Notes: generated from the sequence alone by a model not told the origin. DNA of 64,000 nucleotides from Arboricoccus pini (GCF_900187945.1 NZ_FYEH01000006.1:186001-250000); one strand, 5' to 3'. Counted from the stretch's first letter, positions 17,871 through 27,856 are shown. A program made the numbers and translations.

Positions 17871-20800
17871 CGAAAACTATTTCGAATCCCTCGCCGATCA
17901 GCGCCGCCCTGGGAACCATCCCGGAGTCGGTGACCGTACCGCCTCTGCACGAAAAAGATCCTCAGTGGTATAAAGATGCGGTCATCTATCAGACCCACAT
18001 CAAGGCTTTCGCTGATAGTAATTCCGACGGAATCGGCGACTTCGAGGGACTTATATCGAAACTAGATTATATTGCTGAGCTTGGTGTTTCGGCAATCTGG
18101 CTTTTGCCATTCTATCCCTCGCCTTTACGCGACGACGGGTACGACATCTCCGACTATCGAACGGTCAACCCGGCTTACGGGACGATGCGGGATGTTCGAC
18201 GCTTGGTACACGAGGCCCATAGACGCAATCTACGTGTCATCACTGAGCTGGTGATCAACCACACCAGCGACCAGCACCCCTGGTTTCAGAAATCCCGTGC
18301 GGCTAAGCCCGGCTCCAAATGGCGGGACTATTATGTCTGGAGCGACAGCGACCAGAAATACAAAGACACCCGGATCATTTTTATCGACACCGAGAAGTCA
18401 AACTGGACTTGGGACCCGGTGGCGGGTGCTTATTACTGGCATCGGTTCTACAGCCACCAGCCTGATCTCAATTTCGACAATCCACGTGTGATGGACGAGG
18501 TGCTGGCCCTGCTCCGCTACTGGCTGGACATGGGTATCGACGGGCTGAGGCTTGACGCGATCCCCTATCTTATCGAGCGCGATGGCACAAATTGCGAGAA
18601 CCTGCCCGAGACGCATGGCGTCCTCAAGCGTATCCGCGCTGCGATGGAGGAACGCTACCCCGACAAGATGCTATTGGCCGAGGCCAATCAGTGGCCCGAG
18701 GACACGCGACCTTATTTCGGTGACGGCGATGAATGCCACATGGCCTTTCATTTCCCGCTCATGCCGCGAATGTACATGGCAATCGCCCAGGAGGACAGGC
18801 ATCCGATCACCGATGTGATGCGTCAGACCCCGGAGATCCCGGAGAATTGCCAGTGGGCAATCTTCCTGCGCAATCATGACGAGTTGACGCTCGAAATGGT
18901 GACGGAGAACGAGCGGGAATATCTTTGGAACACATATGCCGCCGATCGCCGGATGCGAATCAATCTCGGCATCCGCCGGCGCTTGGCCCCGCTCCTGGAC
19001 AATGACAGGCGGCGTATCGAGCTCATGAACGCCCTGCTGTTTTCCATGCCGGGCACGCCGGTCGTCTATTATGGCGATGAGATCGGCATGGGCGACAATA
19101 TCTATTTGGGTGACCGGGACGGCGTGCGGACCCCTATGCAATGGTCGGTCGACCGAAACGGCGGATTTTCGCGCGCGCAGCCTCAGCGACTCTACTCACC
19201 GCTCGTGCAAGATCCGATCTACGGTTACCAGGCGGTCAATGTCGAGGCGCAACAGCAGAGCCCTTCGGCGCTTTTGAACTGGATGAAGCGGATCATCGCG
19301 GTCCGCCAAGGTCGCAAGACCTTCGGACGCGGCTCCCTGACGTTCCTCTATCCACGCAATCGCAAGACTCTATGCTATCTGCGCGAATATGAGAGCGAGA
19401 CTATTCTTTGCATCTTCAACCTTTCGCGCAATGCGCAGGCGGTCGACCTTGATCTTCGCGCCTACAAGGACCGGATACCCGTCGATCTGATCGGCCGGAG
19501 CCCATTTCCGCCAATCACCGAGCAGGCCTATCGCTTCACGCTGCCGCCTCATGCGTTTTTCTGGTTCACGCTGGCGGAAGCAAGCCAGGTCAGTGCGCTC
19601 GGCAGTCAGACGCCCGAGCCCTTGCCCGACTTCATCACGATGGTACTGGGGCCGGATTATCAGGAAATCCGGGGCGGCCACGCCGGCCGGGACCTCGTCC
19701 TTCAGGTCATGCCGGAATATCTACCCAAACAACGATGGTTCGCCGCGAAAGATCGGGTCCTCCAGAAGATTACGCTGGGCGCTCGTGCTCTACTGCGCGA
19801 GCCACAAGGAGGCGGCTTTTTCCTGGGAGAGCTCGAGGTCGCCTTCAAGGATGCGGCCGACCAGCGTTATCTTCTGCCTTTGACGATTGCCTGGGGCGAA
19901 GAGCATCTGGATCAAAATAGCGCTCTTCTTCCCTACATACTCGCACGCGTTCGCCGTGGCCCGAAGATCGGCGTCCTCTATGATGCGACCCAGTCGGATG
20001 AATTTCCACGGCGTATCATCCGGATGATGGCAGCCGCCCGAGATATCGCCGTCGAAGGTGGCAAGCTCAAATGCTACTCAGGCAGGCTGAGCAATCGGCT
20101 CGAGATCGAGCCGGATGTCAGCGTTCGACGGCTGAACGCCGAGCAGAGCAATACGTCGATCCTGGTCGGCGACGATGCGATCGTTAAGATCTACCGACGC
20201 CTCGAGCCTGGCATCCACCCGGAACCCGAGATCGGCCGCTTCCTGACCGACGTCGCAGGATTCGCCAACACACCGCCATTGCTGGGGTCGATCGAGCGAA
20301 TCGCCGAGGACGGGACGTCCTGTTCCTATGCCGCTTGCTTCGGCTTCGTCGCCAATCAGGGCGACGGTTGGAGCTTCACGCTCGACCATATCGACCGCAC
20401 GCTCGACGAATATCGGGTGGCGACCGACGAGGTTCGCGCATCGGAAGAACCGCACGGGATGTATCTCGCCATTGCCCGTTTGCTTGGGCAGCGCACGGGC
20501 GAGATGCACAAGGCCTTCGCCATCGACACCGACGATCCCGCCTTCGCCCGCGAGCCGCTGACTCGAGAAGACCTCGAGCTTATGCGAAGAGAGGTCCGCC
20601 AACAGGTCGAGGCGGGTTTTGCGGCACTCGAGGCCGCCCGAGAAGGGGCGAGCGACGCCATGCGCGCCTCGATCGACGAGGCACTCACCTACAAGGCCGA
20701 GGCGGAACAGATCATAGATGCCATCGCCGAGGTACCTGAGGGCCTGACAAAGACGCGCTTTCACGGCGACTATCACCTGGGTCAGGTGCTGATCGCCCAA

Positions 20801-21235
20801 GGCGACATCATGATCCTCGATTTTGAGGGAGAACCCGCAAAGTCGATCGACGAGCGTCGCGCGAAAAGCTCGCCCATCAAGGATGTGGCAGGCATGATGC
20901 GCTCGTTCGACTATGCCGCCTGGGCAGCCGTCTTCCGCTACGCGGAGAGCGATCCGGCCGCGTTTGATTCGCTCCTGGTGCCAGCTCTAAGCTGGCGGCA
21001 ACAGGCGCAGGAAGCATTTCTTGCCGGTTACAACGACGCCATTGGCGAAGCCTCGTTCTACCCCGCCGACCCAAATTCGGCCGCGGCCCTCTTGGAACTC
21101 TTCACGCTACAAAAGCTCTTCTACGAAGTTGCATACGAGGCGGCCAATCGCCCGACTTGGCTGAGCATTCCGCTAAGCGGCCTGCACGACCTCTTCAGGG
21201 GTACAGGAACGGAGGACACTGATGGCCACGATTGA
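17867..21235 (+). CDS. treS: Trehalose synthase - maltokinase fusion (TreS-Mak/Pep2)
   Basis: Bifunctional enzyme: TreS interconverts trehalose and maltose, and the maltokinase domain makes maltose-1-phosphate for GlgE. It is 1122 aa. Residues about 30-580 are the GH13 TreS domain ([20 protein letters not shown]) with the nucleophile Asp of [10 protein letters not shown] (about 230), the acid/base Glu of LLAEANQWP (about 272) and HD of [11 protein letters not shown] (about 337-338). From about residue 615 the maltokinase domain begins ([15 protein letters not shown]), with the kinase motifs HGDYHLGQV (Asp about 968) and ILDFEGEP (Asp about 985). The ATG at 17867 is used because it overlaps the glgE stop as ATGA. 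The gene overlaps glgB by 14 bases. Confidence 0.96.
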   Translation: MTKTISNPSPISAALGTIPESVTVPPLHEKDPQWYKDAVIYQTHIKAFADSNSDGIGDFEGLISKLDYIAELGVSAIWLLPFYPSPLRDDGYDISDYRTVNPAYGTMRDVRRLVHEAHRRNLRVITELVINHTSDQHPWFQKSRAAKPGSKWRDYYVWSDSDQKYKDTRIIFIDTEKSNWTWDPVAGAYYWHRFYSHQPDLNFDNPRVMDEVLALLRYWLDMGIDGLRLDAIPYLIERDGTNCENLPETHGVLKRIRAAMEERYPDKMLLAEANQWPEDTRPYFGDGDECHMAFHFPLMPRMYMAIAQEDRHPITDVMRQTPEIPENCQWAIFLRNHDELTLEMVTENEREYLWNTYAADRRMRINLGIRRRLAPLLDNDRRRIELMNALLFSMPGTPVVYYGDEIGMGDNIYLGDRDGVRTPMQWSVDRNGGFSRAQPQRLYSPLVQDPIYGYQAVNVEAQQQSPSALLNWMKRIIAVRQGRKTFGRGSLTFLYPRNRKTLCYLREYESETILCIFNLSRNAQAVDLDLRAYKDRIPVDLIGRSPFPPITEQAYRFTLPPHAFFWFTLAEASQVSALGSQTPEPLPDFITMVLGPDYQEIRGGHAGRDLVLQVMPEYLPKQRWFAAKDRVLQKITLGARALLREPQGGGFFLGELEVAFKDAADQRYLLPLTIAWGEEHLDQNSALLPYILARVRRGPKIGVLYDATQSDEFPRRIIRMMAAARDIAVEGGKLKCYSGRLSNRLEIEPDVSVRRLNAEQSNTSILVGDDAIVKIYRRLEPGIHPEPEIGRFLTDVAGFANTPPLLGSIERIAEDGTSCSYAACFGFVANQGDGWSFTLDHIDRTLDEYRVATDEVRASEEPHGMYLAIARLLGQRTGEMHKAFAIDTDDPAFAREPLTREDLELMRREVRQQVEAGFAALEAAREGASDAMRASIDEALTYKAEAEQIIDAIAEVPEGLTKTRFHGDYHLGQVLIAQGDIMILDFEGEPAKSIDERRAKSSPIKDVAGMMRSFDYAAWAAVFRYAESDPAAFDSLLVPALSWRQQAQEAFLAGYNDAIGEASFYPADPNSAAALLELFTLQKLFYEVAYEAANRPTWLSIPLSGLHDLFRGTGTEDTDGHD

Positions 21236-23441
21236 GCGAAAGGCGCCAGCTTACGCTGCCGAACCGGCGGCTGTGGCCGCTTTGGTCGAAGGTCGCCACG
21301 GCGATCCTTTCGCGATCCTCGGCATGCATGGCGGCAATGGCCAGCCACTGGTGGTGCGCACTTTTCAGCCCGGCGCCCGAGCCGTGCGTGTCCTGGCGGG
21401 CGAAGCGCTTGTCGCGGAACTGACGCAGACGCATGCGGCCGGTTTTTTCGAGGGTGAAATCCCGCTTCGCCAGGAGCCCTTCGCCTATCGCCTGCGTATC
21501 GCTTGGGCAGTAGGCGAGAGCGAGATCGAGGATCCCTACCGCTTTGGCAATATTCTAGGGGAGATGGACGTTTATCTCCTGCGTGAGGGGACGCACCGCA
21601 AGCTCTATGAAAAGCTGGGGGCTCATCCCAGCGAGATGGATGGCGTGGCGGGCACAAGCTTCGCGGTCTGGGCACCTAGTGCGCAACGCGTAAGCGTCGT
21701 CGGCGGCTTCAACTACTGGGACGGGCGTCGCCATCCGATGCGCAACCGTATCGAATGCGGGGTATGGGAACTCTTCATCCCGGGCGTGGGGGAAGGCGAA
21801 CTCTACAAATACGAGATCATTGGTGCCGACGGCACGATGCTGCCGCAAAAATCCGATCCTGTGGCACTGGCGACTGAACGATCGCCATCCACCGCATCGA
21901 TCGTCAAGGGTCTCGTCGACCGCCCTTCCCGCTCGAATTCATGGATGGTCCGGCGCGAAGCGCGTCAACGTCGCGATCAGCCGATCAGCATCTATGAGGT
22001 GCACGCTTTTTCATGGCGGCGCGTGCCGGAAGAAGACAATCGCCAGTTAAGTTGGCGTGAACTTGCAGAACAGCTCGTGCCCTATGTCAAGGATATGGGC
22101 TTCACGCATATCGAGCTTCTTCCTATCAGTGAGTTCCCGTTTGAGGGCTCATGGGGCTACCAGCCGATCGGCCTCTTCGCCCCCACAAGCCGGGGCGGCG
22201 ATCCGCGCGACTTCGCGCTCTTCGTTGACGCCTGTCATGATGCCGACCTTGGACTGATCCTGGACTGGGTACCGGGTCACTTCCCGACCGATCCTCACGG
22301 CCTTGGCCATTTTGATGGGACCGCGCTCTACGAGCATGCGGATCCGCGCCAAGGCTTCCACCAGGATTGGAATACGCTGATCTATAATTACGGCCGCCGC
22401 GAGGTCAGTAATTTCCTGCTGTCCAATGCGCTTTTTTGGCTGGATCGATTTGCCATAGACGGGCTCCGCGTCGATGCGGTGGCCTCAATGCTCTATCTCG
22501 ATTACAGCCGCGCCAGTGATCAGTGGGTGCCGAACAAGTATGGTGGCAACGAGAACCTTGAGGCTATCTCCTTTCTCAAGCAGATGAACGAGCTTGCCTA
22601 CTCCGAGGTCGACGGCGCCGTCACGGTGGCTGAAGAGTCGACGTCCTGGCCTGGTGTCAGCCGCCCCGTCTACCTGGGCGGCCTCGGCTTCGGCTACAAA
22701 TGGAACATGGGCTGGATGCACGATACGCTGAACTACATCCAGACCGATCCGCTCTATCGCCGATTTCATCAAGGAGAACTGACGTTCGGGCTCGTCTACG
22801 CCTTCTCGGAGAATTTCGTTCTCCCGATCAGCCATGACGAGGTCGTTCATGGCAAAGGCTCGCTGATCAACAAGATGCCAGGCGACCTCTGGCAGAAATT
22901 TGCCAATCTGCGAGCCTATCTCGCTTTCATGTGGACCCACCCGGGCAAGAAGCTTTTGTTCATGGGCTGCGAGATTGCCCAATGGCGCGAGTGGAACCAC
23001 GATAGCAGCCTGGACTGGCATCTGCTCGCCGACGGACCTTACCACAAGGGCGTGCAATCGCTGGTCCGCGACCTCAACCACACCTACAAGAAGACGCCAG
23101 CACTCCACGAGTTCGACTGCGAGGCCGAAGGCTTCGAGTGGATCGACTATCTCGATGCCGAGAAAAGCATTCTCGCCTATCTTCGCAAGGGCACGGACAG
23201 CAACAGGTTCGTCGTCGTGGTCTGCAACTTCACGCCGGTCGTGCGTCACGGCTATCGCCTCGGCGTGCCACACGGTGGCCTCTATCGCGAGGTGATCAAT
23301 ACCGACGCCGGCGACTATGGCGGTAGTGGCGTGGGTAATGGCGGTGTGGTCGAGGGTGTGGAGGAGGGCTTTCACGGCCGGCCCGCTTCGATCACGCTGA
23401 CTTTGCCACCTCTGTCGACGCTCGTCCTCGAGCCCTACTGA
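21222..23441 (+). CDS. glgB: 1,4-alpha-glucan branching enzyme
   Basis: Introduces alpha-1,6 branches into the glucan elongated by GlgE. The 739-aa protein has two N-terminal CBM48-like beta domains ([20 protein letters not shown]; then [18 protein letters not shown]), followed by the GH13 barrel. The catalytic Asp is in [17 protein letters not shown], the acid/base Glu in [14 protein letters not shown], and the third acid in [14 protein letters not shown]-terminal all-beta domain closes it. Translation is helped by AACGGAGG just before the ATG, which lies inside the end of treS (14-base overlap). It is the last gene of the glgE-treS-glgB operon; no debranching enzyme or phosphorylase is adjacent. 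Confidence 0.96.
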   Translation: MATIERKAPAYAAEPAAVAALVEGRHGDPFAILGMHGGNGQPLVVRTFQPGARAVRVLAGEALVAELTQTHAAGFFEGEIPLRQEPFAYRLRIAWAVGESEIEDPYRFGNILGEMDVYLLREGTHRKLYEKLGAHPSEMDGVAGTSFAVWAPSAQRVSVVGGFNYWDGRRHPMRNRIECGVWELFIPGVGEGELYKYEIIGADGTMLPQKSDPVALATERSPSTASIVKGLVDRPSRSNSWMVRREARQRRDQPISIYEVHAFSWRRVPEEDNRQLSWRELAEQLVPYVKDMGFTHIELLPISEFPFEGSWGYQPIGLFAPTSRGGDPRDFALFVDACHDADLGLILDWVPGHFPTDPHGLGHFDGTALYEHADPRQGFHQDWNTLIYNYGRREVSNFLLSNALFWLDRFAIDGLRVDAVASMLYLDYSRASDQWVPNKYGGNENLEAISFLKQMNELAYSEVDGAVTVAEESTSWPGVSRPVYLGGLGFGYKWNMGWMHDTLNYIQTDPLYRRFHQGELTFGLVYAFSENFVLPISHDEVVHGKGSLINKMPGDLWQKFANLRAYLAFMWTHPGKKLLFMGCEIAQWREWNHDSSLDWHLLADGPYHKGVQSLVRDLNHTYKKTPALHEFDCEAEGFEWIDYLDAEKSILAYLRKGTDSNRFVVVVCNFTPVVRHGYRLGVPHGGLYREVINTDAGDYGGSGVGNGGVVEGVEEGFHGRPASITLTLPPLSTLVLEPY

Positions 23442-23554
23442 GGCTGATCATGATCGCCGATTTGTTGACCTGTGGGAAAGCGACTAGATAAGGGTCCACG
23501 AGACGGCCTTTGCCCGATACCCGTAAGCCTGACTATCTGGATCGATCCCCTCGC

Positions 23555-24511
23555 ATGAGCAGCCTACTGGATTTCGAAAAGCCAATCGCCGAACTCGAGG
23601 GCAAGGTGAAGGAGTTGCGTCACCTCGCGGATAGCAGTGACAGCGGGTTGGACGAGGATATCGCCAAGCTCGAAACACGCGCCGCTAAGATGCTGGCGCA
23701 GACTTACGCTAAGCTCACACCTTGGCAAAAGGCCCAGGTCGCCCGCCACCCGGACCGGCCGCATTTCAAGGATTATGCGGCGGCGCTGGTTCCTGATTTC
23801 CAACCTCTGGCGGGCGACCGCAGCTTTGCCGACGATGCCGCCATCCAGGCGGGATTGGGCCGTTTTCGCGGCCGCTCGATCCTGCTCATCGGGCACGAGC
23901 GAGGCTCGGACACGGAAGAACGCGTCAGACATAATTTCGGCATGGCTCGGCCCGAGGGTTATCGCAAGGCCATCCGCCTCATGCGCTTGGCCGAACGCTT
24001 CGGACTCCCCGTCGTGACCTTGGTTGACACCATGGGCGCACATCCTGGCATCGACGCCGAGGAACGCGGCCAGGCCGAGGCCATCGCCCGCTCGATCGAG
24101 TGCTGCCTGGATCTGGCGGTGCCGGTCGTCTCGATTATCGTCGGAGAAGGGGGCTCGGGCGGCGCCATCGCTCTGGCCGTGGCCGACCGGGTGCTGATGC
24201 TGGAACATTCGATCTATTCTGTCATCTCACCGGAGGGATGTGCCGCAATTCTCTGGCGAAGCGCGGAAAAGGCCGCCGACGCGGCGGAGGCATTACGGTT
24301 TACCGCCCAAGACCTTCGCGAGTACCGGCTGATCGACGAGATAATCCCCGAGCCAGTGGGCGGTGCTCATCGCGCGCGCGACGTCACGATCGATGCTGTT
24401 GGCGACGCCATCGAACGCCATCTTGCTGATCTTGAGGGTGTGCCCGGTCTCGATCTTCGGCTTCTGCGCCGCGAGAAGTTCCTGGCCATGGGCAGGCCCG
24501 CAGCGGCATAA
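23555..24511 (+). CDS. accA: Acetyl-CoA carboxylase carboxyltransferase subunit alpha
   Basis: Alpha subunit of the carboxyltransferase that moves CO2 from biotin to acetyl-CoA to give malonyl-CoA for fatty acid synthesis; the beta subunit AccD is elsewhere. It is 318 aa, normal length. The start MSSLLDFEKPIAELEGKV is the conserved beginning; a TTG further upstream (23510) is unlikely. Family motifs include GHERGSDTEERVRHNFGMARPEGYRKA, the oxyanion-hole region VSIIVGEGGSGGAIALAVAD and the later SVISPEGCAAILWRS. It lies about 110 bases after glgB and 10 bases before the next gene, probably its own transcription unit with the deacylase gene. Confidence 0.95.
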   Translation: MSSLLDFEKPIAELEGKVKELRHLADSSDSGLDEDIAKLETRAAKMLAQTYAKLTPWQKAQVARHPDRPHFKDYAAALVPDFQPLAGDRSFADDAAIQAGLGRFRGRSILLIGHERGSDTEERVRHNFGMARPEGYRKAIRLMRLAERFGLPVVTLVDTMGAHPGIDAEERGQAEAIARSIECCLDLAVPVVSIIVGEGGSGGAIALAVADRVLMLEHSIYSVISPEGCAAILWRSAEKAADAAEALRFTAQDLREYRLIDEIIPEPVGGAHRARDVTIDAVGDAIERHLADLEGVPGLDLRLLRREKFLAMGRPAAA

Positions 24512-24521
24512 GGCGACGACC

Positions 24522-25028
24522 ATGTTATGCGACGTTTCCGCTATGCTGGCCTATCTCGACGAGCTGGGCATTGCTGCACGGACACAGGAGCATCCGCCGG
24601 TCTTCACGGTTGACGAGGCAGCCCTCCACACCGCCCATATGGCGGGTGGCCATACAAAGAACCTCTTTCTCGAAGACAAGGCCGGTGGTTTCTGGCTGGT
24701 GACCTGCCTCGATCGGCAGGTCGTCAAGATAAACGGCTTGTCCCGGCTGCTGAATGTGCCGCGCTTTCGCTTTGCGACACCGGAAAGACTGGTCGAGTTC
24801 CTTGGCGTCGAGCCAGGCTCGGTGAGCCCGCTGGCACTCGTCAATGATAAAGATCTACGGGTAAAAGTAGTCTTCGATAAAAAAATGCTGGCATTGGCGG
24901 AGCTCAATTTCCATCCACTGCGCAATACGGCGACCACGACTCTGGCGACGAGCGACTTTCTCCGCTTCGTCGCGGCGACCGGCCACGATCCCATGGTCGT
25001 AGATCTTGATCTGACCCTGACGAGCTGA
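24522..25028 (+). CDS. YbaK/ProX-type prolyl-tRNA deacylase domain protein
   Basis: Stand-alone trans-editing enzyme of the YbaK/EbsC superfamily, likely hydrolysing mischarged aminoacyl-tRNA such as Ala-tRNA(Pro). It has 168 aa. It begins MLCDVSAMLAYLDELGI and then reads HPPVFTVDEAALHTAHMAGGHTKNLFLEDK; the KNLFLEDK segment matches the lysine-containing strand of this family. VNDKDLRVKVVFDKKMLA and the late LRFVAATGHDP complete the fold. The ATG at 24522 sits 10 bases after accA, with AAGGCGACGACC upstream, so co-transcription with accA is likely. The longer reading frame from 24363 is an overlap with accA and is rejected. The exact tRNA specificity cannot be read. Confidence 0.85.
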   Translation: MLCDVSAMLAYLDELGIAARTQEHPPVFTVDEAALHTAHMAGGHTKNLFLEDKAGGFWLVTCLDRQVVKINGLSRLLNVPRFRFATPERLVEFLGVEPGSVSPLALVNDKDLRVKVVFDKKMLALAELNFHPLRNTATTTLATSDFLRFVAATGHDPMVVDLDLTLTS

Positions 25029-25103
25029 GTGTCATTTTTCGATCCCAGGCCCTTGCCAAAATCCGGCCACCCGGATAGATACCGCCTCCGCAAACGGAGC
25101 GTC

Positions 25104-25178
25104 GCGGGCGTAGCTCAGGGGTAGAGCACAACCTTGCCAAGGTTGGGGTCGAGGGTTCGAATCCCTTCGCCCGCTCCA
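25104..25178 (+). tRNA. tRNA-Gly (anticodon GCC)
   Basis: A complete cloverleaf. Acceptor stem GCGGGCG (25104-25110) pairs with CGCCCGC (25168-25174). The D arm is GCTC..GAGC. The anticodon arm AACCT-TGCCAAG-GTT holds the loop TTGCCAA with anticodon GCC. The T arm is AGGGTTCGAATCCCT, the discriminator is T and an encoded CCA ends at 25178. It directly precedes the accessory stretch, a common position for integration of mobile elements. Glycine codons GGC/GGT would be read. Confidence 0.97.
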
Positions 25179-25210
25179 AATTTCCATCAGAAATCAGAGC
25201 GATATAGACA

Positions 25211-25228
25211 GCCCATCGGGCCGTTTTT
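25211..25228 (+). terminator. Likely rho-independent terminator of tRNA-Gly
   Basis: GCCC-ATC-GGGC stem-loop followed by CCG and five Ts, about 33 bases after the tRNA. The stem is only four pairs, so strength is uncertain, but position and T-run fit a tRNA terminator. Confidence 0.5.
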
Positions 25229-25274
25229 GCTTACCCAAGCCCATTCCAAATTCTGGGTAAGCAAAAGGTAAGCA
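25227..25274. repeat. Inverted and direct repeats just downstream of tRNA-Gly
   Basis: TTGCTTACCCA at 25227-25237 and TGGGTAAGCAA at 25254-25264 form a perfect 11-base inverted repeat around a 16-base loop. GGTAAGCA then repeats directly at 25256-25263 and 25267-25274. Repeats like these beside a tRNA resemble recombinase arm or core sites of integrative elements, but no integrase gene is present, so this is inference. Confidence 0.6.
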
Positions 25275-25380
25275 GGCGGTGATTGACTCCGCTAGTCGGG
25301 CGCCAGCGGGCTGGCAATGCCCCGTGGTCTTCCGCATGAGCAAAGCTCGCCTGCTAAGATCAACGCGATAACCAGGGCCA

Positions 25381-25404
25381 CCGCGGGCGCCCGGTTGCCC
25401 GCGG
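25381..25404. repeat. Perfect 8-base inverted repeat
   Basis: CCGCGGGC (25381-25388) and GCCCGCGG (25397-25404) around an 8-base loop. There is no T-run on either side. It lies between the tRNA and the LysR remnant in a segment with no recognisable gene. Confidence 0.6.
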
Positions 25405-25453
25405 AACGCTAAGGAACGAAAAGCCGAGCGGTGCTGCGTCGGGCCAACCAGCG

Positions 25454-25733
25454 TCAAGACATGCGGCCGTGCTGCGCCAGATGATCGAGAAGCACTCGAA
25501 CCCAAACCGGGAGGATGCGGGCTGGTACCACAAAGACGGCATCGAACGGCTCGCGGCCGTCGGCTGACTGGGTCCGAGCCGGGCGGGCGGCCGAAAGATC
25601 ATCGCGCACGGAGAGCTCCGCGACATAGGCCGGTCCCAAATCCAAGCGTGAGGCGGAACGTTTAGCCGCCGTTGATTCGGAAGCAGTGACCTAGACACGG
25701 CACAGGACATGGTCGACATAGCCTGCTGAACTA
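25454..25733 (-). pseudogene. Deleted partial copy of a LysR-type regulator
   Basis: A broken copy of the C-terminal part of the intact LysR gene at 26978-27844. The reading frame ending at 25454 gives GREPFDAVFVVPARILPVWV and LLDHLAQHGRMS, nearly matching REPFHAVFVGPARILPVRV and LLDHLAEHGRVS of the intact gene. The DNA similarity continues to about 25676, then jumps: CACGGCACAGGACATGG (about 25697) corresponds to bases roughly 280 further along in the intact copy. An internal segment is therefore deleted, and the DNA-binding N-terminus is missing. It cannot make a functional regulator. Confidence 0.8.
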
Positions 25734-25734
25734 A

Positions 25735-25758
25735 GGCCCGAAATCGTCGTTTCGGGCC
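25735..25758. repeat. Perfect 9-base hairpin at the edge of the LysR remnant
   Basis: GGCCCGAAA (25735-25743), loop TCGTCG, TTTCGGGCC (25750-25758). It begins where similarity to the intact LysR gene stops. No T-run follows on either strand, so it is not an obvious terminator. It may mark a recombination or transposition breakpoint. Confidence 0.65.
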
Positions 25759-25959
25759 AAAAGTGTATGTCCACCGGAAAGGCCGACAATCCAGATTGCG
25801 CCACCGCGCCCGACCATCCTCCGTGGCCATCTGCATTACCGAACTTCGAGCATCTGAATCGTTCGTGCCTCCGGCCGTCCGGTTGCAGCCAGAGTCACGT
25901 ATTTCAAGGATGTCGACGGCGCACAGAGCGTGGCGACATGTTCTCCTAGATGTTCATGA

Positions 25960-26277
25960 TCAAAGTGCCACGGCCCTGGCGAGGTCCGGCTGGACATCGG
26001 TAAAGCGTGCCACGTCCGCCATCACTGCTGGCGTCTCAGGCGCAGCAAACGCGGCCTCCATTGCGGCGGTGTCGCGAAAACGGATTTCACAGATCGCGAT
26101 CGTGCCGCTGGCTTCGACCGCCGGGAAGAATGCGGATGCGCTCTCCAAGCCGTGGCGCTGCCAAGACCGTACGACGAGCGGCAGATGATGGGCGACATAA
26201 TAGTCGCGGTCAAAGCGCGTCTGCGGTGTTCCCTGGTAACTGACATAGACGATTGCGGGTGCGTTCTGCTCGGTCAT
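25960..26277 (-). CDS. EthD-domain protein
   Basis: Small ferredoxin-fold (dimeric alpha-beta barrel) protein of 105 aa. The start MTEQNAPAIVYVSYQG is followed by the typical RFDRDYYVAHHLPLVVRSW, with the HH pair of this family, and ends in a helix and strand (AMEAAFAAPETPAVMADVAR). EthD-like proteins accompany oxidative or degradative pathways, but their biochemical role is mostly unknown. AAGGGGAAAG lies just upstream of the ATG at 26277, supporting this start over a longer frame. It follows a decayed SDR gene by 16 bases on the same strand, so it probably belonged to an SDR-EthD operon whose first gene has died. Confidence 0.82.
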   Translation of the reverse strand: MTEQNAPAIVYVSYQGTPQTRFDRDYYVAHHLPLVVRSWQRHGLESASAFFPAVEASGTIAICEIRFRDTAAMEAAFAAPETPAVMADVARFTDVQPDLARAVAL

Positions 26278-26293
26278 GATCTTTCCCCTTGAT

Positions 26294-26800
26294 TCAGGCG
26301 CCGAAGCCGCCATCGATGGTGTGCATCGCATCTGTGATACCACGCGCCCGCGACCTGGCGAGATAGAGGACGAGGCTGGCAACCTCATCGGCGATGCCGT
26401 GGCGCCTGATAGCCATGATGCTATGCATCGCGGCCACTAGAGGGCCACCTGCCGCATTCATGTCAGTGTCGGTAGAATTCCGGCTGAACAACGCACACAG
26501 TGATGCCTCGCGCGCCGAAACTCAGGCCATTCCTTGTAGGGCAGATTTGCTCATCGCGTAAGACGCAAATCCCTCGAAAGGCATGCGCTCGCCATTGACC
26601 GGACCGATGATGAGGATCCAACAACCAGCGGGCATGTTCCGGGAGGATTCGCCGCTAGGTGGTAGTGACGACGGCGGCCTTCTGCTCGATACTCTTGGTG
26701 CGACCTCGTTCCCATGTGTCATCGTGATCTTGATGACTGCAACGCTTGGCAGTTGCCTGGTCTGCCAGCGCACACGGCTTTCCAGCCAATGCGCGACAGA
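26294..26800 (-). pseudogene. Decayed short-chain dehydrogenase/reductase gene
   Basis: Pieces of one SDR lie in different frames on the minus strand. Near 26800 is a Rossmann-like remnant (SRIGWKAVCA). It is followed in another frame by VAVIKITMTHGNEV, and then by NMPAGCWILIIGPVNGERMP and the catalytic YAMSK in FASYAMSKSALQGMA, which stops at 26522. The C-terminus reappears in another frame as TDTDMNAAGGPLVAAMHSI and ends TDAMHTIDGGFGA at 26294. The middle of the protein, with the NAG motif and the catalytic Ser, is missing. At least two frame changes plus an internal deletion make this a pseudogene. It was probably an FabG-like reductase. Confidence 0.8.
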
Positions 26801-26977
26801 TGCGTTGATTTATTAGGCGTCGTCACACCTATTTCGAGGTCTCCGCCATTGCCAAAAGGCGTCGCTGGCGGCGTTCGTCTTCCCTTAGATCCGGATTTAG
26901 ATCGGGGCCGTCCAGAGCACTGGATGCCTGGCGGAACGCCGAAAGGGGCTGTCATGCGAACGCTGGATCACCCGACG

Positions 26978-27844
26978 TCACGACACGCGGCCATGCTCTG
27001 CCAGATGATCGAGTAGCACACGCACCCGGACCGGGAGGATGCGGGCCGGACCCACGAACACGGCGTGGAACGGCTCGCGCGCGCCGGTTGACCCGGTTCG
27101 GATTTCGGCAAGGCGACCGGCCGAGAGATCGTGACGTACCGTGAACTCCGCGACACGTGCCGGTCCCAGACCGGCCAGTGCGAGAAGCCGGACTCCTTCG
27201 CCATCGCTGATCCGGAAGCGTTGCTTCCCACCGCCATCGGATGACTGCCAGGGATCGCTCTTGCGCGGATAGGTGAAACCGATCGACGGGGTGGCAACCC
27301 CGGGCTCGTCATATCGGGCAAGCCAGTCAGGGGCCGCCACCTCAATGATGCGGGTCTCGCCCAACGAGCGGGCGATAAGATCCGCGTCCGCCATCGGGCC
27401 CGCGCGGATGGCGATGTCAATCGGCTCCTTCACCAGATCGACCACCGCATCCTGCTGGACGATGTCGATGGCGATTGCGGGATAGCGCTGCGCAAAGCTG
27501 GGCAAGATACGGCACAGGACATGGGCGACATAGCTGGCGGAACTGCTGATCCGCACCCGCCCGGTTGGCTCCGCGGCACTGGCCGCCTCGCGTTCCGCGG
27601 TTTCGAGGTCGGCGAGAATCGCGCATGCCCGGGCATGAAAGCTGCAACCTTCATCGGTCAGACTGAAGCGCCGCGTCGAGCGGCGCAAAAGTTGGACGCC
27701 GAGCCGCCGCTCCAGCCGGGCAATGGTGCGGCTCGCCGCCGACGGAACGATGCCCAGAGTCCGCCCCCCTGCCGCGATACTTCCCGCTTCCACGGTCGCG
27801 ATGAAAACTTCCAGTTCTCCCAGCCGATCAGGGCGTCGCGGCAT
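26978..27844 (-). CDS. LysR-family transcriptional regulator
   Basis: DNA-binding regulator of 288 aa. The N-terminal winged helix-turn-helix (residues about 8-66) reads LGELEVFIATVEAGSIAAGG and SAASRTIARLERRLGVQLL. The periplasmic-binding-like effector domain follows (GRVRISSSASYVAHVLCRIL) and ends RILPVRVRVLLDHLAEHG. It is divergent from the PRISE-type reductase gene across 100 bases, the usual arrangement for a LysR regulator and its target, so that reductase is the likely target. The former SDR/EthD genes downstream could also have been. A truncated second copy lies at 25454-25733. Confidence 0.9.
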   Translation of the reverse strand: MPRRPDRLGELEVFIATVEAGSIAAGGRTLGIVPSAASRTIARLERRLGVQLLRRSTRRFSLTDEGCSFHARACAILADLETAEREAASAAEPTGRVRISSSASYVAHVLCRILPSFAQRYPAIAIDIVQQDAVVDLVKEPIDIAIRAGPMADADLIARSLGETRIIEVAAPDWLARYDEPGVATPSIGFTYPRKSDPWQSSDGGGKQRFRISDGEGVRLLALAGLGPARVAEFTVRHDLSAGRLAEIRTGSTGAREPFHAVFVGPARILPVRVRVLLDHLAEHGRVS

Positions 27845-27856
27845 TCGTTACCTCAA

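Noticed and set aside
23463-23490. Possible promoter for accA (TTGACC and TAGATA)
   Set aside because: The spacing between the hexamers is only 14 bases, too short for a normal sigma-70 promoter.
25360-25836. A 158-codon minus-strand frame downstream of tRNA-Gly
   Set aside because: It is out of frame with the LysR-like remnant in the same place, which has clear similarity to the intact gene; the long frame is a by-product of high GC.
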